A stretch of DNA of 37,418 nucleotides from an uncultured Acetatifactor sp. (GTDB lineage Bacteria > Bacillota > Clostridia > Lachnospirales > Lachnospiraceae). Made by a program: the position numbers and the translations under genes. A model generated the notes under the pieces. It ran no database searches and had not been told where the DNA came from. It saw only the letters and a program-made list of their open reading frames with translations. Positions 7,412 through 15,134 of the stretch are shown here, piece after piece (positions within the stretch are counted from its first letter, which is position 1; every line of letters begins with the position of its first letter). Where the stretch lies: assembly GCA_947627535.1 (NCBI GenBank), contig CANQWM010000032.1, forward strand, positions 1-37,418, written 5' to 3'.

Positions 7412-8230
7412 ATGGGAAAACCTGTTGAAGATCTGAAAAAAAAGAAATTATTTCTTTTTGACATTGACGGCACTCTTGCCGTGGGCGACACACTCTATCC
7501 GGGCAGTGCCGAACTGCTGCGCCACATTGACCGCATCGGCGGGAAGGCGTATTTTATCACCAACAATTCCACCCGCAGCAGTCAGGATTATGTAACACGG
7601 TTCCGGAAAGCCTTTCATCTTGAGACCTCCGGAGACCAGTTTGTAACCTCCGGCCTTATGACCATCCGCTTTTTAAAGGAAAACTACCGGGATTCCAAAA
7701 TCTTCGTCATGGGGACCTCTTCCTTTGTGGACGAGCTTCGACGCAGCGGTCTGCATGTGACCGAGCAGGCGGAAAGCGGAATCGAATGTGTGACAGCAGC
7801 TTACGACAGCGAACTGACCTACGATAAGCTGACCCGGATCTGTCAGGTTCTGCTTACCTCGGATGCGCCGTTTTACGCTACCAACCCTGATCTGCGCTGC
7901 CCTGTAGATTTCGGATTTATCCCAGACTGCGGCGCCATCTGTCAGATGATTACCCAGACCACCGGCAAAACGCCGGTATATCTTGGGAAACCCAGCGCCC
8001 GGATAGTGGAGCTTTGTCTGGAGCAGTCCGGTTTTACAAAGGAAGAAACGCTTGTCGTTGGGGACAGACTTTACACCGATATTGCCTGCGGCATTAACGG
8101 CGGCGTGGATACCTGCGTGGTTTTTACCGGTGAGGCCGCTCCGGAGGATATGATAAACACCCCCTACCCCGCCGACTACGCCTTCCGCAATATAAAAGAG
8201 CTTCTTGTACACTGCACCGAAGCTCCTTAA
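7412..8230 (+). CDS. HAD-IIA family hydrolase (NagD-like phosphatase)
   Basis: 272-residue cytosolic phosphatase of the HAD superfamily, subfamily IIA. Motif I DIDGTL gives nucleophile Asp17 and acid/base Asp19. Motif II is ITNNSTR (49-55), motif III Lys193 in LGKPS, and motif IV GDRLYTDI (Asp218, Asp223). A C2-type cap lies between motifs II and III. Relatives dephosphorylate sugar phosphates, nucleoside monophosphates or p-nitrophenyl phosphate; the natural substrate cannot be inferred. The start follows AAGGATCC by about 10 bases and lies 51 bp after the glycosyltransferase stop on the same strand, so cotranscription is likely. Confidence 0.9.
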   Translation: MGKPVEDLKKKKLFLFDIDGTLAVGDTLYPGSAELLRHIDRIGGKAYFITNNSTRSSQDYVTRFRKAFHLETSGDQFVTSGLMTIRFLKENYRDSKIFVMGTSSFVDELRRSGLHVTEQAESGIECVTAAYDSELTYDKLTRICQVLLTSDAPFYATNPDLRCPVDFGFIPDCGAICQMITQTTGKTPVYLGKPSARIVELCLEQSGFTKEETLVVGDRLYTDIACGINGGVDTCVVFTGEAAPEDMINTPYPADYAFRNIKELLVHCTEAP

Positions 8231-8272
8231 GTTTTCTTTTTCGCAGGGTACGCCCCGCTTTCCGCCGCCTAA

Positions 8273-9178
8273 TCAGTCGTGGATGGCCTTTTCTATAATT
8301 CCAAGCCCCAAAGGATAAGGGCCGGTATGCACGCCGATCCCGGCTCCAATCTGATAAATCGGGAACTCCTCCACAACAATCCCATTTTTGCGCAGAGTCT
8401 CCAGTACATGCGCCCTGTATTCCTCCGCCTCCTGATAGTCGTAACCGAACCCCAGCGCAAGGCTGTAGCAGTCTGCGCTCAGCTTACTGGCCTTCATATA
8501 ATCCACAAGCAGTTCCAGGGATTTTTCTGTCGTCTTTTTGCGGCTCCTTCCGATGCCGGAAGGGAAAATCTCTCCCTGCTTCAGAGTGATCACAGGACGG
8601 ATCCCAAGTATGCTGCCCGCCACAGCCGCCACCTTGCCGATGCGGCCGCCGTGCTTTAAATATTCCATATCCCCCACCGTAAAGAAGATCCTGCCCGTAC
8701 TCCTGATCTCCTCCAGCCGGCGGATGGCATCCTCATAGGGAACGCCGCTGTCCCGCAGTTTCACCGCCTCCAGCACATAAAGCCCCTGCAGAACCGTATT
8801 GACCGTAGCGTCAATCACCTGGATCTTTGCCTCCGGATACGTCTCCAGGACCATCTCCCTGGCATTCAGCGCCGTCTGCATGGAACCGCTGAACTTTGTC
8901 GTGATACAGATGCAGATCACAGGAAGCCCCTCCCTGGCATAAGGCAGAAACACTTCCTCATAATCCTTGATGCCGGGCATACAGGACTTCGGATAGACAC
9001 CCTTCCGGTCTACCATCTGTTGATAGAAATCCCTGACGCCGATATCGACGCCTTCCTTCAGGTATTTTTTGTCGTCAAAGGATACATAAAACGGCACTAC
9101 CGTAATGTTTTTTTCCTGAACCAGCTCCGGAGGCAGGTCACAGGAGCCATCGCTGATGATATGGTATTCTTCTCTCAT
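8273..9178 (-). CDS. DegV family fatty-acid-binding protein
   Basis: 301-residue protein. It starts with the DegV signature YHIISDGSCDLPPEL and has ITTKFSGSMQTALNAR at about residues 100-115, which carries the lipid-contacting serine loop. In Firmicutes such proteins (FakB) bind a fatty acid and present it to the kinase FakA for phosphorylation, feeding phospholipid synthesis. No fakA is seen in the window, and several DegV paralogues per genome are usual. It converges with the HAD gene across a 42-bp gap. A good promoter lies at 9279-9307. Confidence 0.9.
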   Translation of the reverse strand: MREEYHIISDGSCDLPPELVQEKNITVVPFYVSFDDKKYLKEGVDIGVRDFYQQMVDRKGVYPKSCMPGIKDYEEVFLPYAREGLPVICICITTKFSGSMQTALNAREMVLETYPEAKIQVIDATVNTVLQGLYVLEAVKLRDSGVPYEDAIRRLEEIRSTGRIFFTVGDMEYLKHGGRIGKVAAVAGSILGIRPVITLKQGEIFPSGIGRSRKKTTEKSLELLVDYMKASKLSADCYSLALGFGYDYQEAEEYRAHVLETLRKNGIVVEEFPIYQIGAGIGVHTGPYPLGLGIIEKAIHD

Positions 9179-9278
9179 ACTCCCTCTATTCCGCTGTCTG
9201 AACAGCCAACCTCATACTGCCCGCCGCAATACACAAGCCGGTACTGCCCTCCCCGGCCCACAACTGCAGTTCTGATTT

Positions 9279-9307
9279 AGAATACCACCTTTTTGTTCGA
9301 TTCGCAA
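9279..9307 (-). promoter_or_regulatory. Promoter of the degV gene
   Basis: TTGCGA (9302-9307) and TATTCT (9279-9284) are separated by exactly 17 bp on the minus strand, about 100 bp upstream of the DegV start. Confidence 0.5.
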
Positions 9308-9370
9308 CAGCATTTGTGTTTTTAAATCATATTTTATAGTTTTTTAATCTTTCTGTAGTGGTTTTGAAAA

Positions 9371-10357
9371 CTACTTTTGTAAGGTATCCCTGTAAACCCG
9401 CATCACATTTTTCCAGAAAATATCATCCAGCTGGCGTTCCGTAAAGCCCTCCGCCTTCAGGGCCTCCCACAGCCGGCCCATACTCTGGGCCCCGGGAAGC
9501 TCTCGGTGCGTGTCGATTCCGTCAAAGTCACTTCCCAATCCAAGAACGCCAATTCCGCCTGTGTCCGCAATGTGTCTGGCATGGCGCACCACCGCCGCCA
9601 CAGTTCCGGGATTCTCTGCTCCCTCCCGCGCATTTTCCAGAAAATCAGCACAGAAGTTTAATCCCATAACGCCGCCCCGCTCTGCCAGCTTCCGGATCAT
9701 GTCGTCCGTCAGATTCCGCACATTAGGACAGACCTCTCTGGCATTGGAATGACTGGCCACAAAGGGTTTCTTTGCTGTCTCCAGCACATCGTAAAAGCCC
9801 TTGTCGGAAAGATGAGAGACATCCGGTATCATTCCCATCTCCTCCATCAGAGCCACAAACTCCCTGCCCCGCTCCGTCAGCCCCTTTTCGGTTTCAGGCC
9901 CCCGGACAGTCCTCCCCTTGATAAAATTGGGCCATCCCAGCTCATTGGGGAAATTCCAGGTCAGGGTCATCATCCGGACACCCCAGGCATACAGCTTCCG
10001 CAGCTTTTCCGGTTCCCCCTTACAGACTCCGCCCTCCTCCACCGTAAGCAGGGCGGACATTCTGCCCGCCCTGTCATTTTCTTCCATGTCGGAATACCGA
10101 TACACCGGAGCGATAAGATCTCCGTTGGCTTCCAGCTCCCTTTCATAAAATTCGTAAAGTCCGCATACCTGCTCCCAGGGATCTTTGTCCCGCCGCATCT
10201 GGACAAACAGCGCAAAATTCTGAAGGATATAGCCGCTTTCCTTCATCCGCGCAAGATCCACATGGAGACCGTTTTTTCGAAGCGTTCCGTCCCGCCCCTG
10301 GGCTTTTTGCGCAAACAGTTCTCCCACCGTGTCACAGTGCATATCGATAATTTTCAT
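9371..10357 (-). CDS. Membrane dipeptidase (peptidase M19 family)
   Basis: 328-residue zinc dipeptidase-like enzyme. Metal ligands of the M19 family are visible: His7 and Asp9 (DMHCDT), the bridging Glu at 107 or 108 (LTVEEGG), His182 (DVSHLS), His203 (ASHSNA) and Asp277 (GLGSDFDG). Bacterial members hydrolyse L-Xaa-D-Xaa or L,L dipeptides; no signal peptide is present, so it is cytosolic here. GTGAGG precedes the ATG. It lies 62 bp after the SGNH gene on the same strand and may be the last gene of the MBOAT-SGNH transcript, though a functional link is not evident. Confidence 0.92.
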   Translation of the reverse strand: MKIIDMHCDTVGELFAQKAQGRDGTLRKNGLHVDLARMKESGYILQNFALFVQMRRDKDPWEQVCGLYEFYERELEANGDLIAPVYRYSDMEENDRAGRMSALLTVEEGGVCKGEPEKLRKLYAWGVRMMTLTWNFPNELGWPNFIKGRTVRGPETEKGLTERGREFVALMEEMGMIPDVSHLSDKGFYDVLETAKKPFVASHSNAREVCPNVRNLTDDMIRKLAERGGVMGLNFCADFLENAREGAENPGTVAAVVRHARHIADTGGIGVLGLGSDFDGIDTHRELPGAQSMGRLWEALKAEGFTERQLDDIFWKNVMRVYRDTLQK

Positions 10358-10419
10358 ATTGGCCTCACGATATCCCAGTCCCTTTACTATATGACACCCG
10401 CCCCGTCTTCATTCCCGGG

Positions 10420-11424
10420 TCATTCCTCCGAAAGATCAATGGCATGCGCTTTCAGATACTCTTTCCAGAGCCCGATATACTGTGCTTTCAGATGTACGCC
10501 GTCAAAGGTATAGGAAGGCTCCATACCGCCGGTTTCATCGCAGACCGCCGGATTCGCGTCCAGATAGAAAACCCTTTTGTTGTCTGCCAGCTGCGCAATT
10601 GCTTCGTTCCGGGCCGCAATCCCCTCGTTGTTGATATAATCTCCCTGGCCGGAACGCTCCGTGGTCACTTTCAGAATAGCCTGAATATACAGAATGGCGT
10701 CCGGCTGCAGCTCCAGAATCCGGTTTACCACTTCCCCGTACTTTGCGGCAAATGTTTCCACCGTTCCCGTTCCCATTTCGTTGATCCCCACCATCAGGTA
10801 GATCTTCCGGAAGCTGTTGTTCAAAAGAGCCTCTTCTATTGTCTGTTTCTGAATCTGTCCCGGGACATCCACGATCTGGGCGTCAAGCAGCTTATACACC
10901 GTCAGTCCCTTTGACGCATAAAAAGTGGTGATCTCCTCCAGCCCTCCATATTCAAACATTCCTACCGTTCTGGAATCTCCGATGAACAAGGCGTCACTGA
11001 AATAATCGTCCTCCACCGTTTTATACACGGGAGCGCTTCCGTCCCAGAACCCGTCCTCCGTCACATGGCTTTCTCCGCCTTCCGGTTCCGAAGGATTTAT
11101 CCCCCCCGGCTGCTGCGCGTCAGCGCCGGTCCCTTCTTCCCCCAAGCCGGCCTCCTCCTGATTATCCTGCGCTTTCCCCGGGGTCTGTTCCTCCGTCTCC
11201 CCTTCTCCGGTTCCTGCCGTCATCGCCCCGTCCGGCGCATCCTCCCCGGCAAAAGCCCCCGGCTCCCGGGAATGGGTCGAATCTCCGGAGAACAGGCTTC
11301 TGCAGAACTGCCTGACACGCCCATAGGTTTCCGTATAAATCTTCCAGTGATCCACCCAGGACAGATAGACCAGACCAAACCCCACCAGCAATATAAGAAA
11401 AGACCACTTCTTAATCCGTTTCAC
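10420..11424 (-). CDS. Membrane-anchored SGNH/GDSL acyl-hydrolase-like protein
   Basis: 334 residues: a short cytoplasmic start, one transmembrane segment at 8-23, a Gly/Glu-rich linker at about 48-125, then an SGNH domain outside the cell. Block I is FIGDSRT (nucleophile Ser151), block III VGINEMG (Asn215, with Glu where GxND has Asp), and block V DGVHL (Asp308, His311). The gene follows the MBOAT gene by 54 bp on the same strand. In known pairs (AlgI with AlgJ/AlgX, PatA/PatB) the MBOAT moves an acyl group across the membrane and the SGNH protein transfers or removes it on a surface polymer. This is most likely an O-acetylation step on a cell-wall or exopolysaccharide; the polymer is unknown. 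Confidence 0.85.
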   Translation of the reverse strand: MKRIKKWSFLILLVGFGLVYLSWVDHWKIYTETYGRVRQFCRSLFSGDSTHSREPGAFAGEDAPDGAMTAGTGEGETEEQTPGKAQDNQEEAGLGEEGTGADAQQPGGINPSEPEGGESHVTEDGFWDGSAPVYKTVEDDYFSDALFIGDSRTVGMFEYGGLEEITTFYASKGLTVYKLLDAQIVDVPGQIQKQTIEEALLNNSFRKIYLMVGINEMGTGTVETFAAKYGEVVNRILELQPDAILYIQAILKVTTERSGQGDYINNEGIAARNEAIAQLADNKRVFYLDANPAVCDETGGMEPSYTFDGVHLKAQYIGLWKEYLKAHAIDLSEE

Positions 11425-11478
11425 AGCAATCCCATACCTTCCATGACCAGCCAGATCCTCTTTTCCCTCTCATAGTTA

Positions 11479-12861
11479 TCAGAAATTAACATACATAAAT
11501 ACATTTTGCCCCTGCACCTGCAGTCTCCAGACACAGACCCAGAACAGGACGGCAAGAACCAGAGTTCCTGCAAAACTATCCTTCCATTTTTGGAAAATCC
11601 TTTTCACCAACGGCGTACATGCCAGAAATCCCACCACAAACAGATACCAGTACGTCTCAAGCGCTCTGATCCAGTCTCCTGCACTGACACAAATTCCTTC
11701 CGCTGCGCCAAACATCCTGCCAAGGTAAACCTGAAGCTGAGCCGTATCCGGGATGGCAAAACACATCCATGTCACCGGAACTACAGCCCACAGATAAAGA
11801 TGGGGCACCGCTTTCAGAATCCCGTGTCGAAACAGCCTGCCCGTCCCTGCCGCCTCCATCAGCCTCTCAAAAACGATCAGCAGAAAAATCAGCATGCCCC
11901 AGATCAGAAAATTCACCGTGCTGCCGTGCCAGACAGATGTCAAAATCCATACGACAAACAGATTTATAACCGTTCGCGGAAACCCTTTCCGGCTGCCGCC
12001 CAAAGGGATATACACATATTTGCAGAACCATCTTCCCAGCGTGATATGCCATCTGCGGTAAAAATCCCGCAGGGAAACCGCCATATACGGCTCCCGAAAA
12101 TTTTCAGGCAGCTCAAAGCCCAGCATCCTCCCAAGCCCCACAGCCATCAGGGAGTACCCGTAAAAATCAAAATAAATCTTCAGGGAGTAGGCCGCCGCAG
12201 CCATCCAGGCCAGCGGCGTTGATATGCTTACAAACCCCGCCACCTGCACATCATTCCACAGGATCCCGATCCGGTCTGCCAGCAGCACCTTGGCCGCTAG
12301 TCCCATCGTGAATACCTTTAAGCCCTGCTGCAGGCCCTCCGCGGTAAATTGCCGGGTCCTAAGATCCTGCCTTACCTCTCCGTAAGCTACAATAGGGCCC
12401 ATGAGCAGCCGCGGAAACATACAGATATAGGTTGCAAACCGCAGCAGAGAATTTTCCCTGCGCTGTTCTTCCCGGTAAATGTCAAAAAAATAGCCGAGCA
12501 CCTGAAAGGTATAAAAGCTGATGCCAAGCGGAGGCTCCATCCCGCCAAATCCCGCCTTAAAAAACGCAAACATCCCCAGGTTAAACGCTGCCGCCGTTCC
12601 CAGCAGAATTTTGTTTTTCCTGATAATACTGTCATGTCTGTTTCCGCCGCGTCCGGATGTACGCGAAATTCCCTGTCCCAGGAGAAAATTTATCAACACC
12701 GATACCATAAGCAGGGGCAGGAATTTCAGATCCCCCGCGGCATAAAAAATCAGGCTTCCTGACAGAAGCGTTATATTTTTATACCGTTTTGGGGTAATGC
12801 CATACAAAAGCAGGAACACAGGAAGGAAACAGAACAGAAAACCAATACTGTTAAATAACAA
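11479..12861 (-). CDS. MBOAT family membrane O-acyltransferase
   Basis: 460-residue polytopic protein of the AlgI/DltB/PatA class with about eleven hydrophobic helices. The family core is intact: FYTFQVLGYFFDIYR (116-130), FDFYGYS (231-237), RRWHITLGRWF with His272, and the catalytic His312 in SVWHGSTVNF. It takes an acyl group, usually acetyl from acetyl-CoA, across the membrane for transfer to a surface polymer. The partner SGNH protein is encoded directly downstream. The start at 12861 is the usual MLFNS of the family. A promoter lies at 12911-12939. Confidence 0.92.
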   Translation of the reverse strand: MLFNSIGFLFCFLPVFLLLYGITPKRYKNITLLSGSLIFYAAGDLKFLPLLMVSVLINFLLGQGISRTSGRGGNRHDSIIRKNKILLGTAAAFNLGMFAFFKAGFGGMEPPLGISFYTFQVLGYFFDIYREEQRRENSLLRFATYICMFPRLLMGPIVAYGEVRQDLRTRQFTAEGLQQGLKVFTMGLAAKVLLADRIGILWNDVQVAGFVSISTPLAWMAAAAYSLKIYFDFYGYSLMAVGLGRMLGFELPENFREPYMAVSLRDFYRRWHITLGRWFCKYVYIPLGGSRKGFPRTVINLFVVWILTSVWHGSTVNFLIWGMLIFLLIVFERLMEAAGTGRLFRHGILKAVPHLYLWAVVPVTWMCFAIPDTAQLQVYLGRMFGAAEGICVSAGDWIRALETYWYLFVVGFLACTPLVKRIFQKWKDSFAGTLVLAVLFWVCVWRLQVQGQNVFMYVNF

Positions 12862-12910
12862 AACGCATCACATCTTTCGCCGCTTCATCTGGAATTTCTT
12901 TCATACTAAT

Positions 12911-12939
12911 ATAGTATCTTCTCTTTTCTCATATTACAA
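12911..12939 (-). promoter_or_regulatory. Promoter of the MBOAT-SGNH operon
   Basis: TTGTAA (12934-12939) and TACTAT (12911-12916) with a 17-bp spacer on the minus strand, 50 bp before the MBOAT start, in a strongly AT-rich stretch. Confidence 0.45.
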
Positions 12940-13018
12940 CTTAAAAAATCTTAATTTTAAATAACATCTTTATCACATTTTTTACAAAGTTATGTCATCT
13001 TTTAAGAAGCCGGCGCCC

Positions 13019-13047
13019 TTGCCACATTTCCCCCGTCATGCTATACT
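13019..13047 (+). promoter_or_regulatory. Promoter of the DUF6062 gene
   Basis: TTGCCA (13019-13024) and TATACT (13042-13047) are separated by exactly 17 bp. The leader then holds a small stem-loop (CTGCCT/AGGCAG with a 5-base loop, about 13063-13079) and an AAGGA ribosome site before the ATG at 13105. Confidence 0.6.
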
Positions 13048-13104
13048 GGATACAGAAAAACTCTGCCTCCGGAAGGCAGGAAACGGAGAGAAAGGACACG
13101 GACC

Positions 13105-13866
13105 ATGAAAGAACAATTATACACCATTCCTCTGAACGACGCGGTGAATGCAGGAGACGAATGCCCCTTCTGTTATATTGAACGCAGCGTCGAACAGGAC
13201 CTGTTGGATTTTGTCCTGGGAAGCAGCGCCTCCTACATGGAAGCCGATATCCGTGACATGACGGACCGGGCCGGCTTCTGCAGGGCTCATTTTCAGAAAA
13301 TGTTCGACTACGGGAACACACTTGGAAACGCCTGGATTCTCAAAACCCACTACCGCAGAATGATCGGCGAGATGCAGAAAACCTTTGCCGCTTTCAGGCC
13401 CGGAAAGCTTTCTCTGAAAGACAAACTGAAAAAAACGCAGGACAGCGGAAACGCCATTGGGATGTGGGTCCGTGAGAAAAACGCTTCCTGTTATATATGC
13501 AGCCAGTTTAAGGAAACCTACGACCGATACATGGATACCTTTTTCTACCTCTGGAAACAGGATTCTGATTTTCGGGACAAAATCCGCAGCAGCAAGGGGT
13601 TCTGTCTCAGCCATTTCGGGGAACTGTGCGAGGCGTCGGATTCCAGGCTCACAGACCGGGAAAAAACGGAATTTTACGAAATCCTTCTGCCGCTGATGGA
13701 ACAAAACATGCAGCGGGTTGCCGAAGACGTGGCATGGATGGTGGAAAAGTTTGATTACAGGAATCAGGATGCAGACTGGAAAAATTCGAGAGACGCCATC
13801 CAGAGAGGTATGCAGAAATTAAAGGGAGGGCACCCGGCGGATCCCCCCTTTAAGATGAGTAAGTAG
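13105..13866 (+). CDS. DUF6062 family protein with duplicated Cys/His module
   Basis: 253-residue soluble protein of unknown function, recognised as the DUF6062 type common in Lachnospiraceae and other Clostridia. The visible architecture is two copies of one module: CPFC (Cys20, Cys23) with FCRAH (Cys59, His62), and CYIC (Cys129, Cys132) with FCLSH (Cys167, His170). The spacing is nearly identical (39 and 38 residues from first Cys to third Cys). Each set of three Cys and one His could bind one zinc ion or, less likely, an iron-sulfur cluster; this is inference. The remainder is helical and charged. It has its own promoter. Its 3' end overlaps the convergent TetR gene by 17 bp, so the two transcripts are antisense at their ends. 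Confidence 0.8.
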   Translation: MKEQLYTIPLNDAVNAGDECPFCYIERSVEQDLLDFVLGSSASYMEADIRDMTDRAGFCRAHFQKMFDYGNTLGNAWILKTHYRRMIGEMQKTFAAFRPGKLSLKDKLKKTQDSGNAIGMWVREKNASCYICSQFKETYDRYMDTFFYLWKQDSDFRDKIRSSKGFCLSHFGELCEASDSRLTDREKTEFYEILLPLMEQNMQRVAEDVAWMVEKFDYRNQDADWKNSRDAIQRGMQKLKGGHPADPPFKMSK

Positions 13867-14467
13867 GCCGACAGACGATTTTTTTCATCATATCGATGTA
13901 GCCACAGATCTCTTCATAAAGCATTTCCGGCTGAAAGGATGCGTCCTGAAACCGTTCCGAAAGCAGCCCTTTAACGGTAAAATCCATCATTTTCCGCAGC
14001 TTCTCCCCGTCAATCTGGGGCGGAAGCTGCGTGTAATCCACCTGTTCATAAACGGAATCCGCCGCCTCCTCCAGCGCGCCTCTTTTTTCTTCTATTGCCA
14101 GCAGCGCCTCGCTGACATCCTCCGACGCAGAGCGGTTCAAAAACTGCTGCATATAAGGATACCCCCGCATGGCCTTCATTCTGGCCATCTCCACCTGCTT
14201 CGTCACCTCGAAGAGGTCTTTCTCATTGGGATCCACAGCGGTACGCATCTCAAGGATCATATACCGGACGCTGTAATCATAGATAAAGCTGTATACGCCG
14301 AGCTTGCTCTGAAAATAATGAAACAGCAGTCCCTTGCTGACCGCGGCTTCCCGTACAATATCATCTGTGCTGGCATGGCGGTAGCCGTGCATTGCGAAAA
14401 CCTTCAGTGCCGCATTGATCATTCTGTCCTGTTTTTCTTTCTTCAGATCAAAGAATCTGCTGTTCAT
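13850..14467 (-). CDS. TetR/AcrR family transcriptional regulator
   Basis: 205-residue regulator. The helix-turn-helix covers about residues 13-60 (KQDRMINAALKVFA, then STDDIVREAAVSKGLLFHYF), followed by a helical ligand domain with no recognisable pocket motif. The N-terminus MNSRFFDLKKEKQDRMINAA is typical of a Clostridia subgroup. An AGGAG ribosome site precedes the ATG. It is convergent with the DUF6062 gene, overlapping it by 17 bp, and divergent from the small acidic membrane-protein gene at 14698, which is therefore one possible target. Target and ligand are not known. Confidence 0.9.
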   Translation of the reverse strand: MNSRFFDLKKEKQDRMINAALKVFAMHGYRHASTDDIVREAAVSKGLLFHYFQSKLGVYSFIYDYSVRYMILEMRTAVDPNEKDLFEVTKQVEMARMKAMRGYPYMQQFLNRSASEDVSEALLAIEEKRGALEEAADSVYEQVDYTQLPPQIDGEKLRKMMDFTVKGLLSERFQDASFQPEMLYEEICGYIDMMKKIVCRPTYSS

Positions 14468-14697
14468 TTCCTTTACTCCTATGGTTCAAGGGCAGTATCA
14501 TACGGCATTATGTCTTTTCCACAGGTCTCCTGCCTCACCCTTAATACTTTCACATATTACCCCATTCTTGTCAATACTTTTATACCGCCATAAATTTTTT
14601 CTAAAATAAGCTCATATTCCCTTTTCTTTTTTGCAGAATAGTATTAAAATAAAAAACAAGCATCATCCGGCAAAATTTCCATTGAAAGGAGCATGTT

Positions 14698-15048
14698 ATG
14701 GCAAAAAAGTTTGGTAAATTTCTGCTCTTCGCTGCCGCACTTGGCGGTGCTGCCGCTGCCGCATACTATTATTTCCAGAAAAAGGATGCCGACAGCGATA
14801 GTTCAGAAGACGAGGATTACGATGATTTCAGTGAAGACCTTGACGGCGAAGCTGAAACGGACAAGAAATATGTGTCCCTGACTCCCGAGGGAGATACCTC
14901 TGCTGAAGAGACAAAAAAGGATTCCTTTGTGCCTCTTGACAAGGTAGCGCAGTCGGCGGGCGAAGCCGGCGCGGAAGGCGGAAAGACCTCCGACGCAGAG
15001 GTGGAAGAGTTTTTCGATGAGGAAGACGCTTCCGGCGATAAGGCTTAA
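14698..15048 (+). CDS. Small acidic membrane-anchored protein
   Basis: 116 residues: a basic start (MAKKFGKF), one Ala/Gly-rich transmembrane helix at about 8-25, then a strongly acidic low-complexity region (Asp/Glu/Ser, about 30-60) and an acidic tail (about 95-116). The layout resembles YtxH-like envelope proteins, but no conserved domain is recognisable. GAAAGGAG precedes the ATG by about 6 bases, which with the clear terminator downstream supports a real gene. Function unknown. Confidence 0.75.
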   Translation: MAKKFGKFLLFAAALGGAAAAAYYYFQKKDADSDSSEDEDYDDFSEDLDGEAETDKKYVSLTPEGDTSAEETKKDSFVPLDKVAQSAGEAGAEGGKTSDAEVEEFFDEEDASGDKA

Positions 15049-15082
15049 TTCCTTCCGGATTCCCCGTCGTGGAACCGGCGAT

Positions 15083-15134
15083 AAAGAGCGCCTTCTCCGG
15101 CTGGCTGCAGCCGTGGAAGACGCTCTTTGCTTTT
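15083..15134 (+). terminator. Rho-independent terminator, possibly bidirectional
   Basis: Perfect 8-bp arms AAAGAGCG (15083-15090) and CGCTCTTT (15121-15128) enclose further pairing (CTTC/GAAG and GGCTGCAGCC), followed by TTTT. It ends the small acidic gene. Read on the minus strand it sits just after the MocR stop, where the A-rich flank gives a weaker U tract. Confidence 0.75.
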
